DNA of 64,000 nt from assembly GCA_031414695.1 (NCBI GenBank), contig JANNWG010000030.1:24447-88446 (forward strand), read 5' to 3'. The position numbers were made by a program, and so were the translations under genes. Numbering within the stretch: position 1 is the first letter of the stretch; each line of letters starts with the position of its first letter. The notes under the pieces were generated by a model, which did not search any database, was not told where the DNA came from, and saw nothing but the letters and a program-made list of their open reading frames with translations. Below, one piece after another: positions 33,270 to 42,699 of the stretch. Origin of the DNA: UKL13-2 sp031414695. GTDB taxonomy: Bacteria; Pseudomonadota; Gammaproteobacteria; Burkholderiales; Usitatibacteraceae.

Positions 33270-34721
33270 TTACTTCGCACGCCCAAGTCTGATCGCCATC
33301 CACATCATCAGCGCGACGCCTAAAATGAGTACAGCCCACAGCGCAATTTTTTTCCAGTCGGTCGCGGGCGCTACATTTGCACTAACTGGAATAATCACTC
33401 CCACATTGCTACCTGCCGTGGTGTCATTGGTTGCGATGGTTTCGACAGTCGCGATAGTCGCGATGGGCAATAAAAATTCAGCGCGATCTTTATAGCCTGG
33501 CATGATTTCATTCACCTGAAAATGCGCTGGTTGTGCGACGGTGCGACCAAAGCCAATCGTAAACGGTGGCTCACCGCGCGCGGCAAAAATAATTTGTGCA
33601 GGTTGCCACGTTAAAACGAGAGTTGGCATGCTTGTCCCTAAGCCACCGCCGCGTGTGTCAATCACGGCGCGCCAAGTTGTAGTTGCACGCGTGGCTGCAA
33701 TATTTGTTAGCACAGCAGGTGATATTAGTTCTTTACCATTGCGCGTGATGTTATAAAAAGTGGCGCTAGCCACGGATTGCCATGCGGGCTCTATATTGTT
33801 GCTGCTGCCAAACTTTGCGCGTTGGCTTTTATCCAATACGGGCGATTTCACATAGAGCCGTGTCGGCGCTAGGGTATTCGTATCTGGCATAAGCAGTTGC
33901 GCGCTTTCAATCGGGAGCTTCGCATCGACTTCAAAAAAATATTCACCGGGACTATTACCTGCTGTGCCCTTGACACTAATCGTCTCCACTTCACGCACGC
34001 TATTGCTTGATGTGCTGTCAGCGGTAATTTTGGTTAACGCGAAACCAGCGCTGGGCGTGCCCCAAGTTAGGCGCAAATATTTATCGTTGAGTGGGGTGAA
34101 ACTCACTTTATTTTGCAAGATGGCGTTACCCGCAAATGCTAAGTCGACGAGCGGTGCATCGCGCACGACGCTACGCCAATTTTTTAAGTCATTGCTGGCT
34201 TCAATGTTGAGGTTGGCGGTTTGCACATTAGGGTTTTTAATCCAATCAAATTGAAGCGCATTAATCGGTGATTTCATACGGCTTGCATCAACTAGATAGC
34301 TTGACTCAACGGCTGCTTTTCGCGTCGTTATTGTATTGATCGCCACTACGCTGCCATCAATTTGCAATTTGACCGAGGTGGTGAGCTTTTCTTCACCAAG
34401 CAGCGGGAAATGGGGCAGGGTGGTGGCAATGACAGTATCGGTTGCGACAGTGGGCTCTTGTGTAAAAGCATATGGCACGCGTTCGCCTCGACCATTAAAT
34501 ACGCGCACATCGCGGGCATCTGCATGTGCCATGCCGCGATAAATGGCGAGCGGCAGCTTCACCCGCGCCATGCCATCAGGCGTTACCGGTATGGCGATGG
34601 TGAGTTTATTAGCGTAATCGCTTGGCTTATCAGAGATGGGTTTTTCATTGGCCTTCGCGGTAGAAATCGCAGCCGAGACGAATAAGTAGAGTAGGGCTGT
34701 CATCAATATTGGATTTGTCAT
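33270..34721 (-). CDS. DUF3999 family protein
   Basis: 483 residues with a signal peptide (ALLYLFVSAAISTAKA), a long beta-rich periplasmic body and one C-terminal membrane helix (KKIALWAVLILGVALMMWMA). This matches DUF3999, whose function is unknown. Its start overlaps the stop of the DUF2339 gene (ATGA), and the two families are commonly paired, so they probably form one membrane complex. Confidence 0.88.
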   Translation of the reverse strand: MTNPILMTALLYLFVSAAISTAKANEKPISDKPSDYANKLTIAIPVTPDGMARVKLPLAIYRGMAHADARDVRVFNGRGERVPYAFTQEPTVATDTVIATTLPHFPLLGEEKLTTSVKLQIDGSVVAINTITTRKAAVESSYLVDASRMKSPINALQFDWIKNPNVQTANLNIEASNDLKNWRSVVRDAPLVDLAFAGNAILQNKVSFTPLNDKYLRLTWGTPSAGFALTKITADSTSSNSVREVETISVKGTAGNSPGEYFFEVDAKLPIESAQLLMPDTNTLAPTRLYVKSPVLDKSQRAKFGSSNNIEPAWQSVASATFYNITRNGKELISPAVLTNIAATRATTTWRAVIDTRGGGLGTSMPTLVLTWQPAQIIFAARGEPPFTIGFGRTVAQPAHFQVNEIMPGYKDRAEFLLPIATIATVETIATNDTTAGSNVGVIIPVSANVAPATDWKKIALWAVLILGVALMMWMAIRLGRAK

Positions 34722-37660
34722 GTTTTCTCCGTGCTTAATTTTTCATCTGCATCAGCTTGGGTAACTGCGGGTGGCACGGGTGCGATATAGCCCATCACCA
34801 GCATTAATACACCAACGCCAATGAAAGACACAATGCGTTCCAGCCCAGCCAAGTTAGAGAGATCAACAAAAAATAATTTACCCACGACTACTGCCATGAG
34901 CACTGCACCGATGAACCAAATCTTGCGTTCACTACGACGAGCAGAAAATAGCATGAGTGACAATGCTAATAGTGTCCAAAAAATAGACAGTGACGCTTGG
35001 ACTAATACCGAGCGCATCATTACATCAAGCTCAAAGGCAATACCCGCCCAGTGATGCAAGGTGCGTAGCAAGATGGCATTGAGCCAGATAAAAACGAGTG
35101 CGCCTGCGAGCGGCAGTAATATTGGTTTTAGTGTGACGGTACTCGCCGCATGATTGACGCGTCGCCACCAAACTGCAAGCGTTAGCAATATAAATAAATG
35201 GCCTAAATCAATGGCGTTGATGATGGGCATATACGGTAATGGAGCAGACGTCCCGCTATGCGTGAAGTTTGCGTAGAGACTCCATAGACCAAGCGCCGTT
35301 ATGATTACGCCGCCTGCGTAGCGCTGATACGCCGCTGCATAGTCGCGTACTGGCCATGTGGATTGTCTCGCTGCGCTACAAACGGCTAACAGCAGTGCAC
35401 ATGGAATAAACATAACGGCGGCGACTGACCACGCGCTTTTTTGTAAATCAAAATAGCCCGCTAGCCAATGAAACTCCGCAGCACCAATGGCCGCGACAAA
35501 TAACAACGTCGCCGCGTGCAGCAGCGCAAAATATAGACGCAAAATATTATTTTGTTCATCATTATCCTCATCGACTGCGGGCTCATGTAAACGCAACAGC
35601 CACCACTGAATTGCAATTGCTATCGACCATACTAGCCAACCATAATCGCTAAACAAATGTGGTGCCACATCCACGCCGCGGTAGTTTGTGAATGAATCAA
35701 ATGCGGCTAACAATAACGCGGGCAATAGGATGCGCTGCGGCCATGCGGCCTCGCGCCAATGTAGTTTTACACTTGCGATGCTTGATGCCAATACGCTCAC
35801 CGCGATCAATGCCACCAACGTGGCATCCTGATATGGCAGCGCGATATGCCGATAAATTTCATTCATCGTACCTGCGAAATACCAAAAACTACCCCAAACA
35901 AACAATACGGGTGACAGCGTTACTTCTAGCTTAGTTAGGCTAGCTTGATGACGATGTATTAAACGATTCAAATACAAGCCGCTTGCCGCAAGTAACATAT
36001 AGCCGATAAATTGACTATTCAATATTGGATAGTGATCTAGCTTGAATTGCGTGCTTGCTAAAAATGCTATACCCGCAAGTAGCTGCATGAGTAGCCCAAA
36101 AGCACGGGCTAATTTACGGTCTTGTCGCACGCCAACCCAAAATATTGCCGCACCTTCGAGTGCCCATACGGCTGAAGTCCAGCGTGCATCAAGTGCTAAT
36201 GGAATAGCGAGCGTGGCAAAAATAACGCCGAGTGCGAGAAAAGACTCGGTGAGTAGTTTGAGTTGGGGTGAATGTTTAGCGTTAAGCCAAGTGGCGAGCA
36301 GCAAATAAAATGCTGCCAATGCGAGCGCAGAAAACGCCATGCCAAATTCAAACGACGAGACTAAGCCAGCCTGTAAGCCAAAGCCAACAATGGGTGCGCC
36401 AAAGATGAGCGTGCCATCAACATAGTGCGTGAGCCTTGGCGCTTCTCTAAACGCATACAGCACCGCAATGGCCACATAGGCCACAAAAAATAAAATCAGG
36501 AACGGCTCGGTGGTGGCAAAAAATGACGGCGCGTAATATTTGCTACCCCAAGCTGCAGCGATAGCGAAAGTGAATACAAATCCGACTAAGTTCAGTGGAC
36601 GCCATGCTTTCACCCAAGCGGTGCAAAATATGCCGGCGTTGAGCACGGCGTAGTAGCTAAATAAAGCCACATGACTGCCTTGACCCGTTGATGCCAAGAT
36701 GGGCGCTAAAAATCCACCCGCAACACCCGTCACTGCTAGCGACATGGCGTCCTGGCGTATCGCCAATAAAGTAGAGAACGCCGCCACCGCGACAAGCATT
36801 GGAAACGCGTGGCCCGCTGGGATTAAGTCGTAAAGCCTGAAGGCACTAAAAATCGTGAGATACAAAATAGCCACGCCCGCACCCTGCAAGGTAAGCGCAT
36901 AGCCCGCGCGTGCAGGTTGCAGCCGCAATCGCCAACCCACCACAAGTAGTGCAATGGCCGCAGCACCCACCGCCGCCAAGCGAAGCTCAAGCGGAAAGAC
37001 TGCATTTTCAGCGGCGTACTTGGCTAAAAATGCCATGCCAATAAATAGTATCAACACACCAACACGCACAATCGTATTGCCACCGGTGAGCCATGCCCAA
37101 AGCGGATTAGGTTGCATTGGTGCATCACGCTTCGGTGGCGCAGGTGCTCTTGTGGCCTCCACCATTTCTGAGATTGCTTTAATGCTAGTGGCACTCTCAT
37201 TCGTGGCTTCGACTAAAGCAGAGATGTCGCTTTCCTTACCTACGCTATTGCTAATACTGCTATCAATGTCTTGTACGCCCGCCTCGCGGCCCCACGCTGT
37301 GGCTGGTGCGGCAGTAGTGAGCGATGCATTATTGGCGCTATCCTCGGTTGCAAGCGTAGTTGTTGCTGCTGGTGCTGGTGTAACAACTTTGCCTACTTCA
37401 CTTTGTGGTTGTGACGTTTCGATGCGCGCTAATCGCCAATGAATATCTTCAACCGCTTTTTGTAATCGCGCTAAATGTGCATCTACTGCTGCCGTATTGG
37501 CAAGCATCTCAGCACTCGCTGCCGATGCGCCACCGATGCCCAATAATTTTCCCAGCCCCCAACCTGCGATAGCGCCAAAAAAAGCGCCAAACGCCGCACC
37601 CCATGCGCCGCTCGACAACCCGCCAAAAATAAGGCCAATTACTAATCCTAGAAACCACAT
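34718..37660 (-). CDS. DUF2339 multi-spanning membrane protein
   Basis: 980 residues. A short N-terminal glycine/alanine hydrophobic segment (LVIGLIFGGLSSGAWGAAFG) and a coiled-coil-like and Ala/Thr/Ser-rich soluble part to about residue 165 are followed by PNPLWAWLTGGNTIVRVGVLILFIG and some 25 membrane helices. This is the DUF2339 layout. First gene of the DUF2339-DUF3999 operon. Function unknown; the number of helices suggests transport or a scaffold. Confidence 0.9.
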   Translation of the reverse strand: MWFLGLVIGLIFGGLSSGAWGAAFGAFFGAIAGWGLGKLLGIGGASAASAEMLANTAAVDAHLARLQKAVEDIHWRLARIETSQPQSEVGKVVTPAPAATTTLATEDSANNASLTTAAPATAWGREAGVQDIDSSISNSVGKESDISALVEATNESATSIKAISEMVEATRAPAPPKRDAPMQPNPLWAWLTGGNTIVRVGVLILFIGMAFLAKYAAENAVFPLELRLAAVGAAAIALLVVGWRLRLQPARAGYALTLQGAGVAILYLTIFSAFRLYDLIPAGHAFPMLVAVAAFSTLLAIRQDAMSLAVTGVAGGFLAPILASTGQGSHVALFSYYAVLNAGIFCTAWVKAWRPLNLVGFVFTFAIAAAWGSKYYAPSFFATTEPFLILFFVAYVAIAVLYAFREAPRLTHYVDGTLIFGAPIVGFGLQAGLVSSFEFGMAFSALALAAFYLLLATWLNAKHSPQLKLLTESFLALGVIFATLAIPLALDARWTSAVWALEGAAIFWVGVRQDRKLARAFGLLMQLLAGIAFLASTQFKLDHYPILNSQFIGYMLLAASGLYLNRLIHRHQASLTKLEVTLSPVLFVWGSFWYFAGTMNEIYRHIALPYQDATLVALIAVSVLASSIASVKLHWREAAWPQRILLPALLLAAFDSFTNYRGVDVAPHLFSDYGWLVWSIAIAIQWWLLRLHEPAVDEDNDEQNNILRLYFALLHAATLLFVAAIGAAEFHWLAGYFDLQKSAWSVAAVMFIPCALLLAVCSAARQSTWPVRDYAAAYQRYAGGVIITALGLWSLYANFTHSGTSAPLPYMPIINAIDLGHLFILLTLAVWWRRVNHAASTVTLKPILLPLAGALVFIWLNAILLRTLHHWAGIAFELDVMMRSVLVQASLSIFWTLLALSLMLFSARRSERKIWFIGAVLMAVVVGKLFFVDLSNLAGLERIVSFIGVGVLMLVMGYIAPVPPAVTQADADEKLSTEKT

Positions 37661-37910
37661 GGCGATGCCTTTTTAAAATGTCAGTACTGATGTCGTCACA
37701 ATGATGAGCTAACTTCGCAATATTTTGCGACGGTGAAGAAAGAGATTTTTCTGCATATTGTTACGTGCAGTTTGCATCTTGTGTCTGATAGCGCAGTACT
37801 TAGATTAAAGCACCATTATTTTGTTTTGTACGCGGCGAAAATACTATCAGTTATCATTGGGCAACTTATCGCGTTTGGCTCTAAATTTTCGCCGATTTTA
37901 AGGAATAAAT

Positions 37911-38741
37911 ATGAATTTCAATCAGATTCGCTTGCAAAGCTTAATAGCAGGTTGTCTTTATTTTTTTTGTGCGGTCTCACAGGCTGCCGCACTAACTGAA
38001 AGCACACAAAAAGCTGATGCGCCGGTTGCGCTCGCTGCAACCTCAGATGCCTTGCCATTATCGAAGGCGCCAGAAGTTTTCTACGAAAGCGACCCCAAAA
38101 GCTGGGCGCGGGTAAAGCGAATTGTGCCGCCTAAGTATCCAGAAGCAATGTTAAAACTGGGGCAGGGTGCGGTTGTGGATATTGAAGTTCTCATTGGAAA
38201 AATAGGCTTCGTCAGCCAAATCAGAAGCGTGACATCCAATCCAAACAATCTGCAGCTTGTCGAGGCCACGCGCGCGGTGTTGCAGTATTGGACATTTAAT
38301 GTGCCGCGTTCTGAGGCGTGTGTTCCGATTGAAAGTGTCGGCGACATGCAATTGATATTTGAAGTTGTCAATGGCGAAGGCAAGATTTCGCTGATACATC
38401 GCCGCAACCAAGATTTAGATGTAACAAAAGTAAAATCGCCAAAAATGCTGAATAGAGTTGCAGTGTCCGAAGTAATCCAAGAAGGCTATCCACGAGAGGC
38501 GCGTAGAGCAGGTGCACAGGCAATCGTATATGCGTTACTCACTGTAGATCATATGAGTGGCGCGACTTTGAGTGTTGAGATTACTCATATGGTTACACCA
38601 ACAGGATACGAAAAAAAATTTGCCGAAGCTGTGATGCCAGGTTTAACAGCAGTAAAATTTTCACCTTTTCCGAGCAAGACGATGCCCTGGCGAAATTGTA
38701 TTTCGGTAGACTACGTTCTCAGAGGCGAATCTAGAGATTAG
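37911..38741 (+). CDS. Periplasmic protein with two TonB C-terminal-like domains
   Basis: 276 residues. A signal peptide (to about QAAA) is followed by a first TonB-C domain with PPKYPEAMLKLGQGAVVDIE and a second, more diverged one with VIQEGYPREARRAGAQAIVY. There is no proline-rich linker or retained N-terminal membrane anchor as in true TonB, so energy transduction is doubtful. The ATG at 37911 follows AAGGAATAAAT. Confidence 0.78.
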   Translation: MNFNQIRLQSLIAGCLYFFCAVSQAAALTESTQKADAPVALAATSDALPLSKAPEVFYESDPKSWARVKRIVPPKYPEAMLKLGQGAVVDIEVLIGKIGFVSQIRSVTSNPNNLQLVEATRAVLQYWTFNVPRSEACVPIESVGDMQLIFEVVNGEGKISLIHRRNQDLDVTKVKSPKMLNRVAVSEVIQEGYPREARRAGAQAIVYALLTVDHMSGATLSVEITHMVTPTGYEKKFAEAVMPGLTAVKFSPFPSKTMPWRNCISVDYVLRGESRD

Positions 38742-38757
38742 AAAAAACGTAATCTCA

Positions 38758-39450
38758 TTACTCCACCGCCACCACTGGCGACTCCTCATATGGCTGCATG
38801 ACTACCCAGCCATCACCCTCAAATTTGAGTTGAAAGCCTTCGCCGCTACCGCGACCGAAGAGCGTGCCCAAGCTCACATCGGTATGAATGCTAGGGCTTA
38901 AGTTGCCGCTCCACGCGACCGTGGCATTGGGGTCAGTGAAGACGGGTGCGCTTGGCTTGACCGCAAGTGTCATTGGTTCGTAGTGTGTCGTCATGGCCAC
39001 ATGGCCGACACCTGTGATGCGAACATTAAATAATCCGCCTGCCGCTGCGGCACCAAAAGAGCGAATCATTTTGATATCGTATTCGAGACTACTTTCGAGC
39101 GCTAAAACATCATTGCCATTGACACAAATGGTTTCGTTATTCAAGTGCAGTATTTGAATTTTCTTGCCCTTGTCGGCCAGATAGACGCGGCCACGGCCTT
39201 CGGCTTTCATCAGCGTCATGCCTTCACCAGTGAGCGCTTTTTTGAGTAAGCCTCCGACACCACGGTCAAGCATGCCTTCGCGTTTGAATTTCACTTGCCC
39301 GGTGTAGGCGATCATTGCACCCGCTTTGGCCCAGACTAAGCCATCGAGTTTGACTTCCAACATATGCGCACTTTCAAGCTCAAATGTTTCACGCGTCTCA
39401 TCGCGTTCAGCAGTTTTATGAATGAATTCGGCGATGGAATATTTGCTCAT
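38758..39450 (-). CDS. AIM24/TIGR00266 family protein
   Basis: 230 residues of the AIM24 beta-sandwich family: AKAGAMIAYTGQVKF, a central GEGMTLMKAEGRGRVYLAD and LNNETICVNGNDVLALE, and C-terminal GTLFGRGSGEGFQLKFEGDG. The biochemical role of bacterial members is not established. GGAG lies upstream of the ATG. A perfect inverted repeat sits about 115 nt before the start. Confidence 0.9.
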   Translation of the reverse strand: MSKYSIAEFIHKTAERDETRETFELESAHMLEVKLDGLVWAKAGAMIAYTGQVKFKREGMLDRGVGGLLKKALTGEGMTLMKAEGRGRVYLADKGKKIQILHLNNETICVNGNDVLALESSLEYDIKMIRSFGAAAAGGLFNVRITGVGHVAMTTHYEPMTLAVKPSAPVFTDPNATVAWSGNLSPSIHTDVSLGTLFGRGSGEGFQLKFEGDGWVVMQPYEESPVVAVE

Positions 39451-39565
39451 GATGATTTACTCCGCTAAGTTGATGGGTGTCTGTGTGGGCGATGCATAAA
39501 ATATAGACGAGTTTGGGTGCTTTTGTGATGACAAACGCGAACTTGCTGACAAAGATACGTAAAGG

Positions 39566-39637
39566 ATAAAACGCCAATATAGACGGGCACTTTGAAAACA
39601 ATATGCTTCAAAGTGCCCGTCTATATTGGCGTTTTAT
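39566..39637. repeat. Perfect 31-bp inverted repeat with 10-nt loop
   Basis: Arms 39566-39596 and 39607-39637 are exact reverse complements (ATAAAACGCCAATATAGACG... in the left arm). It lies between the AIM24 gene and the next palindrome pair, in a 534-nt region without genes. There is no T-run after either arm, so a terminator role is less likely. Confidence 0.85.
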
Positions 39638-39714
39638 GTGGAGGCCGAAATTGTTTTGGCAGTTGCATGGTGAACTATTTGCGGCAATTTCAACTGCTAG
39701 TCGTTTCACGAACG

Positions 39715-39889
39715 CAATCCCTCCCACCCTTCCTTTTTCAAAAGGAAGAGCTGGTGTCTTAATGTTATTCACGTACTGTAGAAAATTTGGCAACCTGGCA
39801 ACAAAACCATCTGTGCGTAATGCCGCTTCTGTCTAATCAAACCACCAAGCTAGCCCCTCCCTTTGAAAAAGGGAGGCTGGGAGGGATTG
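39715..39889. repeat. Inverted pair of the CCTCCC palindrome family (possible MITE)
   Basis: Copy 39715-39756 (CAATCCCTCCC, then TTCCTTTTTCAAAAGGAA) and copy 39852-39889 (CCTCCCTTTGAAAAAGGGAGG-type core, tail GGAGGGATTG) are in opposite orientation about 95 nt apart. The second closely matches the copy at 4511-4544. Together with the DNA between them they look like a small non-coding mobile unit. Confidence 0.75.
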
Positions 39890-39984
39890 TTGCCGTTATC
39901 TGCTGCATATCGAAATGACACAGAAATTTCATCAGACTGATACTGGGTCAATATGACTACCTATAACAAATTTGCTGCATTCAA

Positions 39985-40329
39985 CTAAATTTCAATCACC
40001 GCCTCGAACCCACCATAAATCATACGTTTACCGTCAAATGGCATCTCGTTCATCATGCGCGGGTCAGACATGGCTTTTGCCATACCAGCATCACGCACTT
40101 GTTTTGAAGGCCATTCGATCCATGAAAATACCACCACTTCATCTGGCCTTAATTGCACCGCCATTGGAAAGCTGGTCAATTTGCCATCGGGCACATCATC
40201 GCCCCAACATTCAACGATGCGTAGTGCGCCGTATTCTTTGAAGAGTACGTCCACTGTTTTGGCGTGGTGAATAAATTTTTCTTTATTTGCTGTTGGCACA
40301 GCGACGACAAAGCCATCTACATAGTTCAT
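39985..40329 (-). CDS. DUF1428 family protein
   Basis: A 114-residue alpha-beta barrel dimer family protein: MNYVDGFVVAVPTANKEKF, ALRIVECWGDDVPDGK and MPFDGKRMIYGGFEAVIE are characteristic. No activity is established for the family. It is commonly found near SRPBCC and VOC-fold small proteins, and an SRPBCC gene and a VOC relic follow here. Confidence 0.93.
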   Translation of the reverse strand: MNYVDGFVVAVPTANKEKFIHHAKTVDVLFKEYGALRIVECWGDDVPDGKLTSFPMAVQLRPDEVVVFSWIEWPSKQVRDAGMAKAMSDPRMMNEMPFDGKRMIYGGFEAVIEI

Positions 40330-40477
40330 TTTCGTTTTCCGGTTGCGTTATGAGGTGATAAGTAAAGAAAAATTTTGCCACGCATTGTACGGATGAGGAT
40401 AAATGCAGATAAGGTAAAGCAAGTTTGGTTTTACTTGCTTTTATCTTTGCAATTCGTGGCCAATTTTGTCTGCGGTT

Positions 40478-40927
40478 CTAGTTCGGAATCTCAGGCTCAA
40501 CGAGTCTCGCTAAATTTTGCAGCGACTCTTGCCAACCAAGATAGCACGCTTCAAGTGGAATAACGATTGGTATTCCTTCCTGCAAGATGGTTAATTCCGT
40601 ACCAACAGATACTTTTTTAAAGTGGACGGTCACATGCATTTCACCGACTAAATTTGGGTCATCGAACACATCTGAATAACGTAGGCGCTCATTGGGTATA
40701 AGCTCGTAATATTTGCCGCCAAATGAAATACTTGTGCTGGTCGTGAAGTTAGTAAATGACATCTTAAACGTGCCGCCGACATTCGCTTCTAGATGATGTA
40801 CTTTGCCAGTGAAGCCATTTGGCGGTAACCAACGTGCCAAAGCATCAGGCTCTAAGAATGCGCGATAAATTTTTTCGGGACTTGCAGTGATGACGCGATG
40901 TAGCTGAACTTTATTTTTGCTAGTCAT
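40478..40927 (-). CDS. SRPBCC (AHSA1-like) family protein
   Basis: A 149-residue START/Bet v1-like fold protein: HRVITASPEKIYRAFLEPDA, LARWLPPNGFTGKVHHLEAN, GGTFKMSFTNF and the C-terminal GWQESLQNLARLVE. These bind hydrophobic ligands; no specific role can be given. The ATG at 40927 is supported by AAGGAAG at four bases; the frame extends 17 codons further upstream without such support. Confidence 0.9.
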   Translation of the reverse strand: MTSKNKVQLHRVITASPEKIYRAFLEPDALARWLPPNGFTGKVHHLEANVGGTFKMSFTNFTTSTSISFGGKYYELIPNERLRYSDVFDDPNLVGEMHVTVHFKKVSVGTELTILQEGIPIVIPLEACYLGWQESLQNLARLVEPEIPN

Positions 40928-41123
40928 GATGCTTCCTTTGGTTGCGGTTGGCGTTGTCAAATTGTCTAATTCACGCATAGGCTGTACTTAAATATACTGC
41001 CGTATTCGATGGGGGGTGATTTTTTGACGCAAGTCGAATAGCGCCATCTAGGCCAGTAGCATCGAGCAAATAGAAACCGGCAAACGAGGCAGAGGCGCTT
41101 CATACGGCACTCCTTCTGGGTTC

Positions 41124-41244
41124 TGTCAATAAAGTCACCGTTGATAATCCATGGCGTACCAAAAAGATCCACCAGCATGCCCCATATTTTTGCCCAGAAT
41201 GCAGGCTGCATCGGCATGTTGATTGTGCCACCTTCACTAATTTA
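41124..41244 (-). pseudogene. Relic of a PhnB-like VOC-family protein
   Basis: On the minus strand the frame ISEGGTINMPMQPAFWAKIW then GMLVDLFGTPWIING matches the C-terminal motif of PhnB-like VOC proteins. The frame is broken by a TAA just before it (41242-41244) and I could not follow a matching N-terminal part. No intact gene lies in 40928-41451. Confidence 0.55.
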
Positions 41245-41451
41245 TGCTGTTTCCCCAAAAATACACGATACTGCCGTTTTAAAGGCACGAAGTCACCGAT
41301 GCGCATCGGTGCACGCCGCACGTTGTGAATCGTGTAGCAACATCAGCGTTTACAGGCCTAGCACTTCAGCCCGTGACAATGAGCCAAAATATTGTCGGTA
41401 GTTGCTGTTGAATTAGTGCAAATGATCAAGAATTTACGTCAATAAACGATG

Positions 41452-42267
41452 CTACAGTTTTACGTGCGCAACTAAATTTTTGTACGTAAACACATAGCTC
41501 GATTTTGCTTCTGGCTTATGACACGCTAAACATTCAGCTTGATTTGGCCCAGTCAATAAATTGAAGTCTTTTGAGTACAACGCGTAGTTCCAATTTTCAT
41601 TGCGGAGCAACTCTGGAAATGCGTCTCCCCATCCGGCGGCCCTTGCCATGGTGCTGTACACAAGTAGCTTATCGGCAATAAAAAAACCATCCTCGCCTAC
41701 GATAGGTTTTTTATCAGCATCGAGCTTAACCGAAAAAACTTCCGCGATGATTGTGGCGCCGTCTGGTAATGGCTTGCCAGCTTTAGTTGCGGCGATGGCA
41801 ACATCATTTGCGTAATACACCTTGAGCTGTCGCTCAGCGGGCAAATTAAGCGTGTGATAGCGAGTGTAGCGCGTTTTGAAATCGCTAGGCAGGGCAACAT
41901 TGGTCTTGATAAAGTTGGGCTGAAAAGAAGCGACTTTGCTGGCAGCTGAAGACGTAGGTGCAGCTGCATTTGGTAATGAAGAAAAATGCGTCGCTAACAA
42001 GTTGATTTGTGTGGTTGAAAGTTGCGAGGCAATTGCTTGCATAGACTCGTTCTTGCGGCTGCCTGTCTTAAATTGACGTAGTTGAGTCGCCAAATAGTTG
42101 GCACGCTGTCCCGCAAGATTCGGTATGTGTCCTGCTACGCTGATGCCATTTTCACCGTGGCAAGCAATGCAGACCGTTGATGCAAGTGTTTGACCATTAT
42201 CTGGCTCAGTGCTGATGGCATTTGCGCTAACGAATAAAAATAAGAATAAGCATATTTTTTTTGGCAT
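41452..42267 (-). CDS. Cytochrome c-cytochrome P460 fusion protein
   Basis: 271 residues, exported by an N-terminal signal peptide. Residues about 22-100 are a class I cytochrome c with heme site CIACH (33-37). Residues about 120-271 are a cytochrome P460-type domain with heme site CLACH (246-250) near the C-terminus. P460 proteins oxidise hydroxylamine or bind NO; the fused cytochrome c could pass the electrons on. Whether the P460 cross-link forms cannot be judged here. TGAGGAAAA precedes the ATG. Confidence 0.88.
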   Translation of the reverse strand: MPKKICLFLFLFVSANAISTEPDNGQTLASTVCIACHGENGISVAGHIPNLAGQRANYLATQLRQFKTGSRKNESMQAIASQLSTTQINLLATHFSSLPNAAAPTSSAASKVASFQPNFIKTNVALPSDFKTRYTRYHTLNLPAERQLKVYYANDVAIAATKAGKPLPDGATIIAEVFSVKLDADKKPIVGEDGFFIADKLLVYSTMARAAGWGDAFPELLRNENWNYALYSKDFNLLTGPNQAECLACHKPEAKSSYVFTYKNLVAHVKL

Positions 42268-42612
42268 GTGTTTTCCTCAGATGAGATTTTAGTTTGCACA
42301 TCAGCAAACATCAGCCATTGAATATAGCGATTAAGCCGCAAAGCTTTGTAGCAAGTTGTGGCGACGCCAATTTGTCTGCATTGATAGCGCTAAACATTTG
42401 CGTATCGACTTTCCGATGTTAATCAATACATGTTGCACGACAGCAACAGATGAGGTTGATTTGTGCATTTTTTTGGATCGGTATCTCATTTTTGATTGTG
42501 ATGAATATGCTTCTTTTAAATTATTCGACTATTTTTGTGTGTGCTTTGTAATTAACTAGGTCGGATTTTATGTCGCACTCATCTTGTATGTAAGGTATGA
42601 AAATTCAACTAT
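42268..42612. other. Intergenic region between P460 gene and receptor module 1
   Basis: No gene is supported; a 67-codon plus-strand frame at 42356 has no family resemblance. The right part is AT-rich and leads into the element shared with the second receptor module. Confidence 0.4.
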
Positions 42613-42654
42613 AAATTGGTGCAACAAGTCGCTGCTGGTTAACTCATGATTCTC
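42613..42654 (+). promoter_or_regulatory. Conserved 42-nt element upstream of receptor module 1
   Basis: Aligns without gaps to 50990-51031, with 32 of 42 identical positions. Shared blocks are GGTGCAA, GTCGCT, GTTAA and TCATGATTC. It ends 45 nt before the receptor start codon. It is a candidate promoter or response-regulator site, as it occurs only before the first receptor of each module. Confidence 0.65.
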
Positions 42655-42699
42655 ATCTCGAACTAGTCTTCTATTCGCCACTAATTGATGAGGAATATC

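Noticed and set aside
40390..40455. Imperfect hairpin after the SRPBCC gene as a terminator
   Set aside because: Stem is broken and the T-run is interrupted; too weak to call.
42356..42559. 67-codon plus-strand frame upstream of receptor module 1
   Set aside because: Composition is not protein-like and no ribosome binding site is visible.
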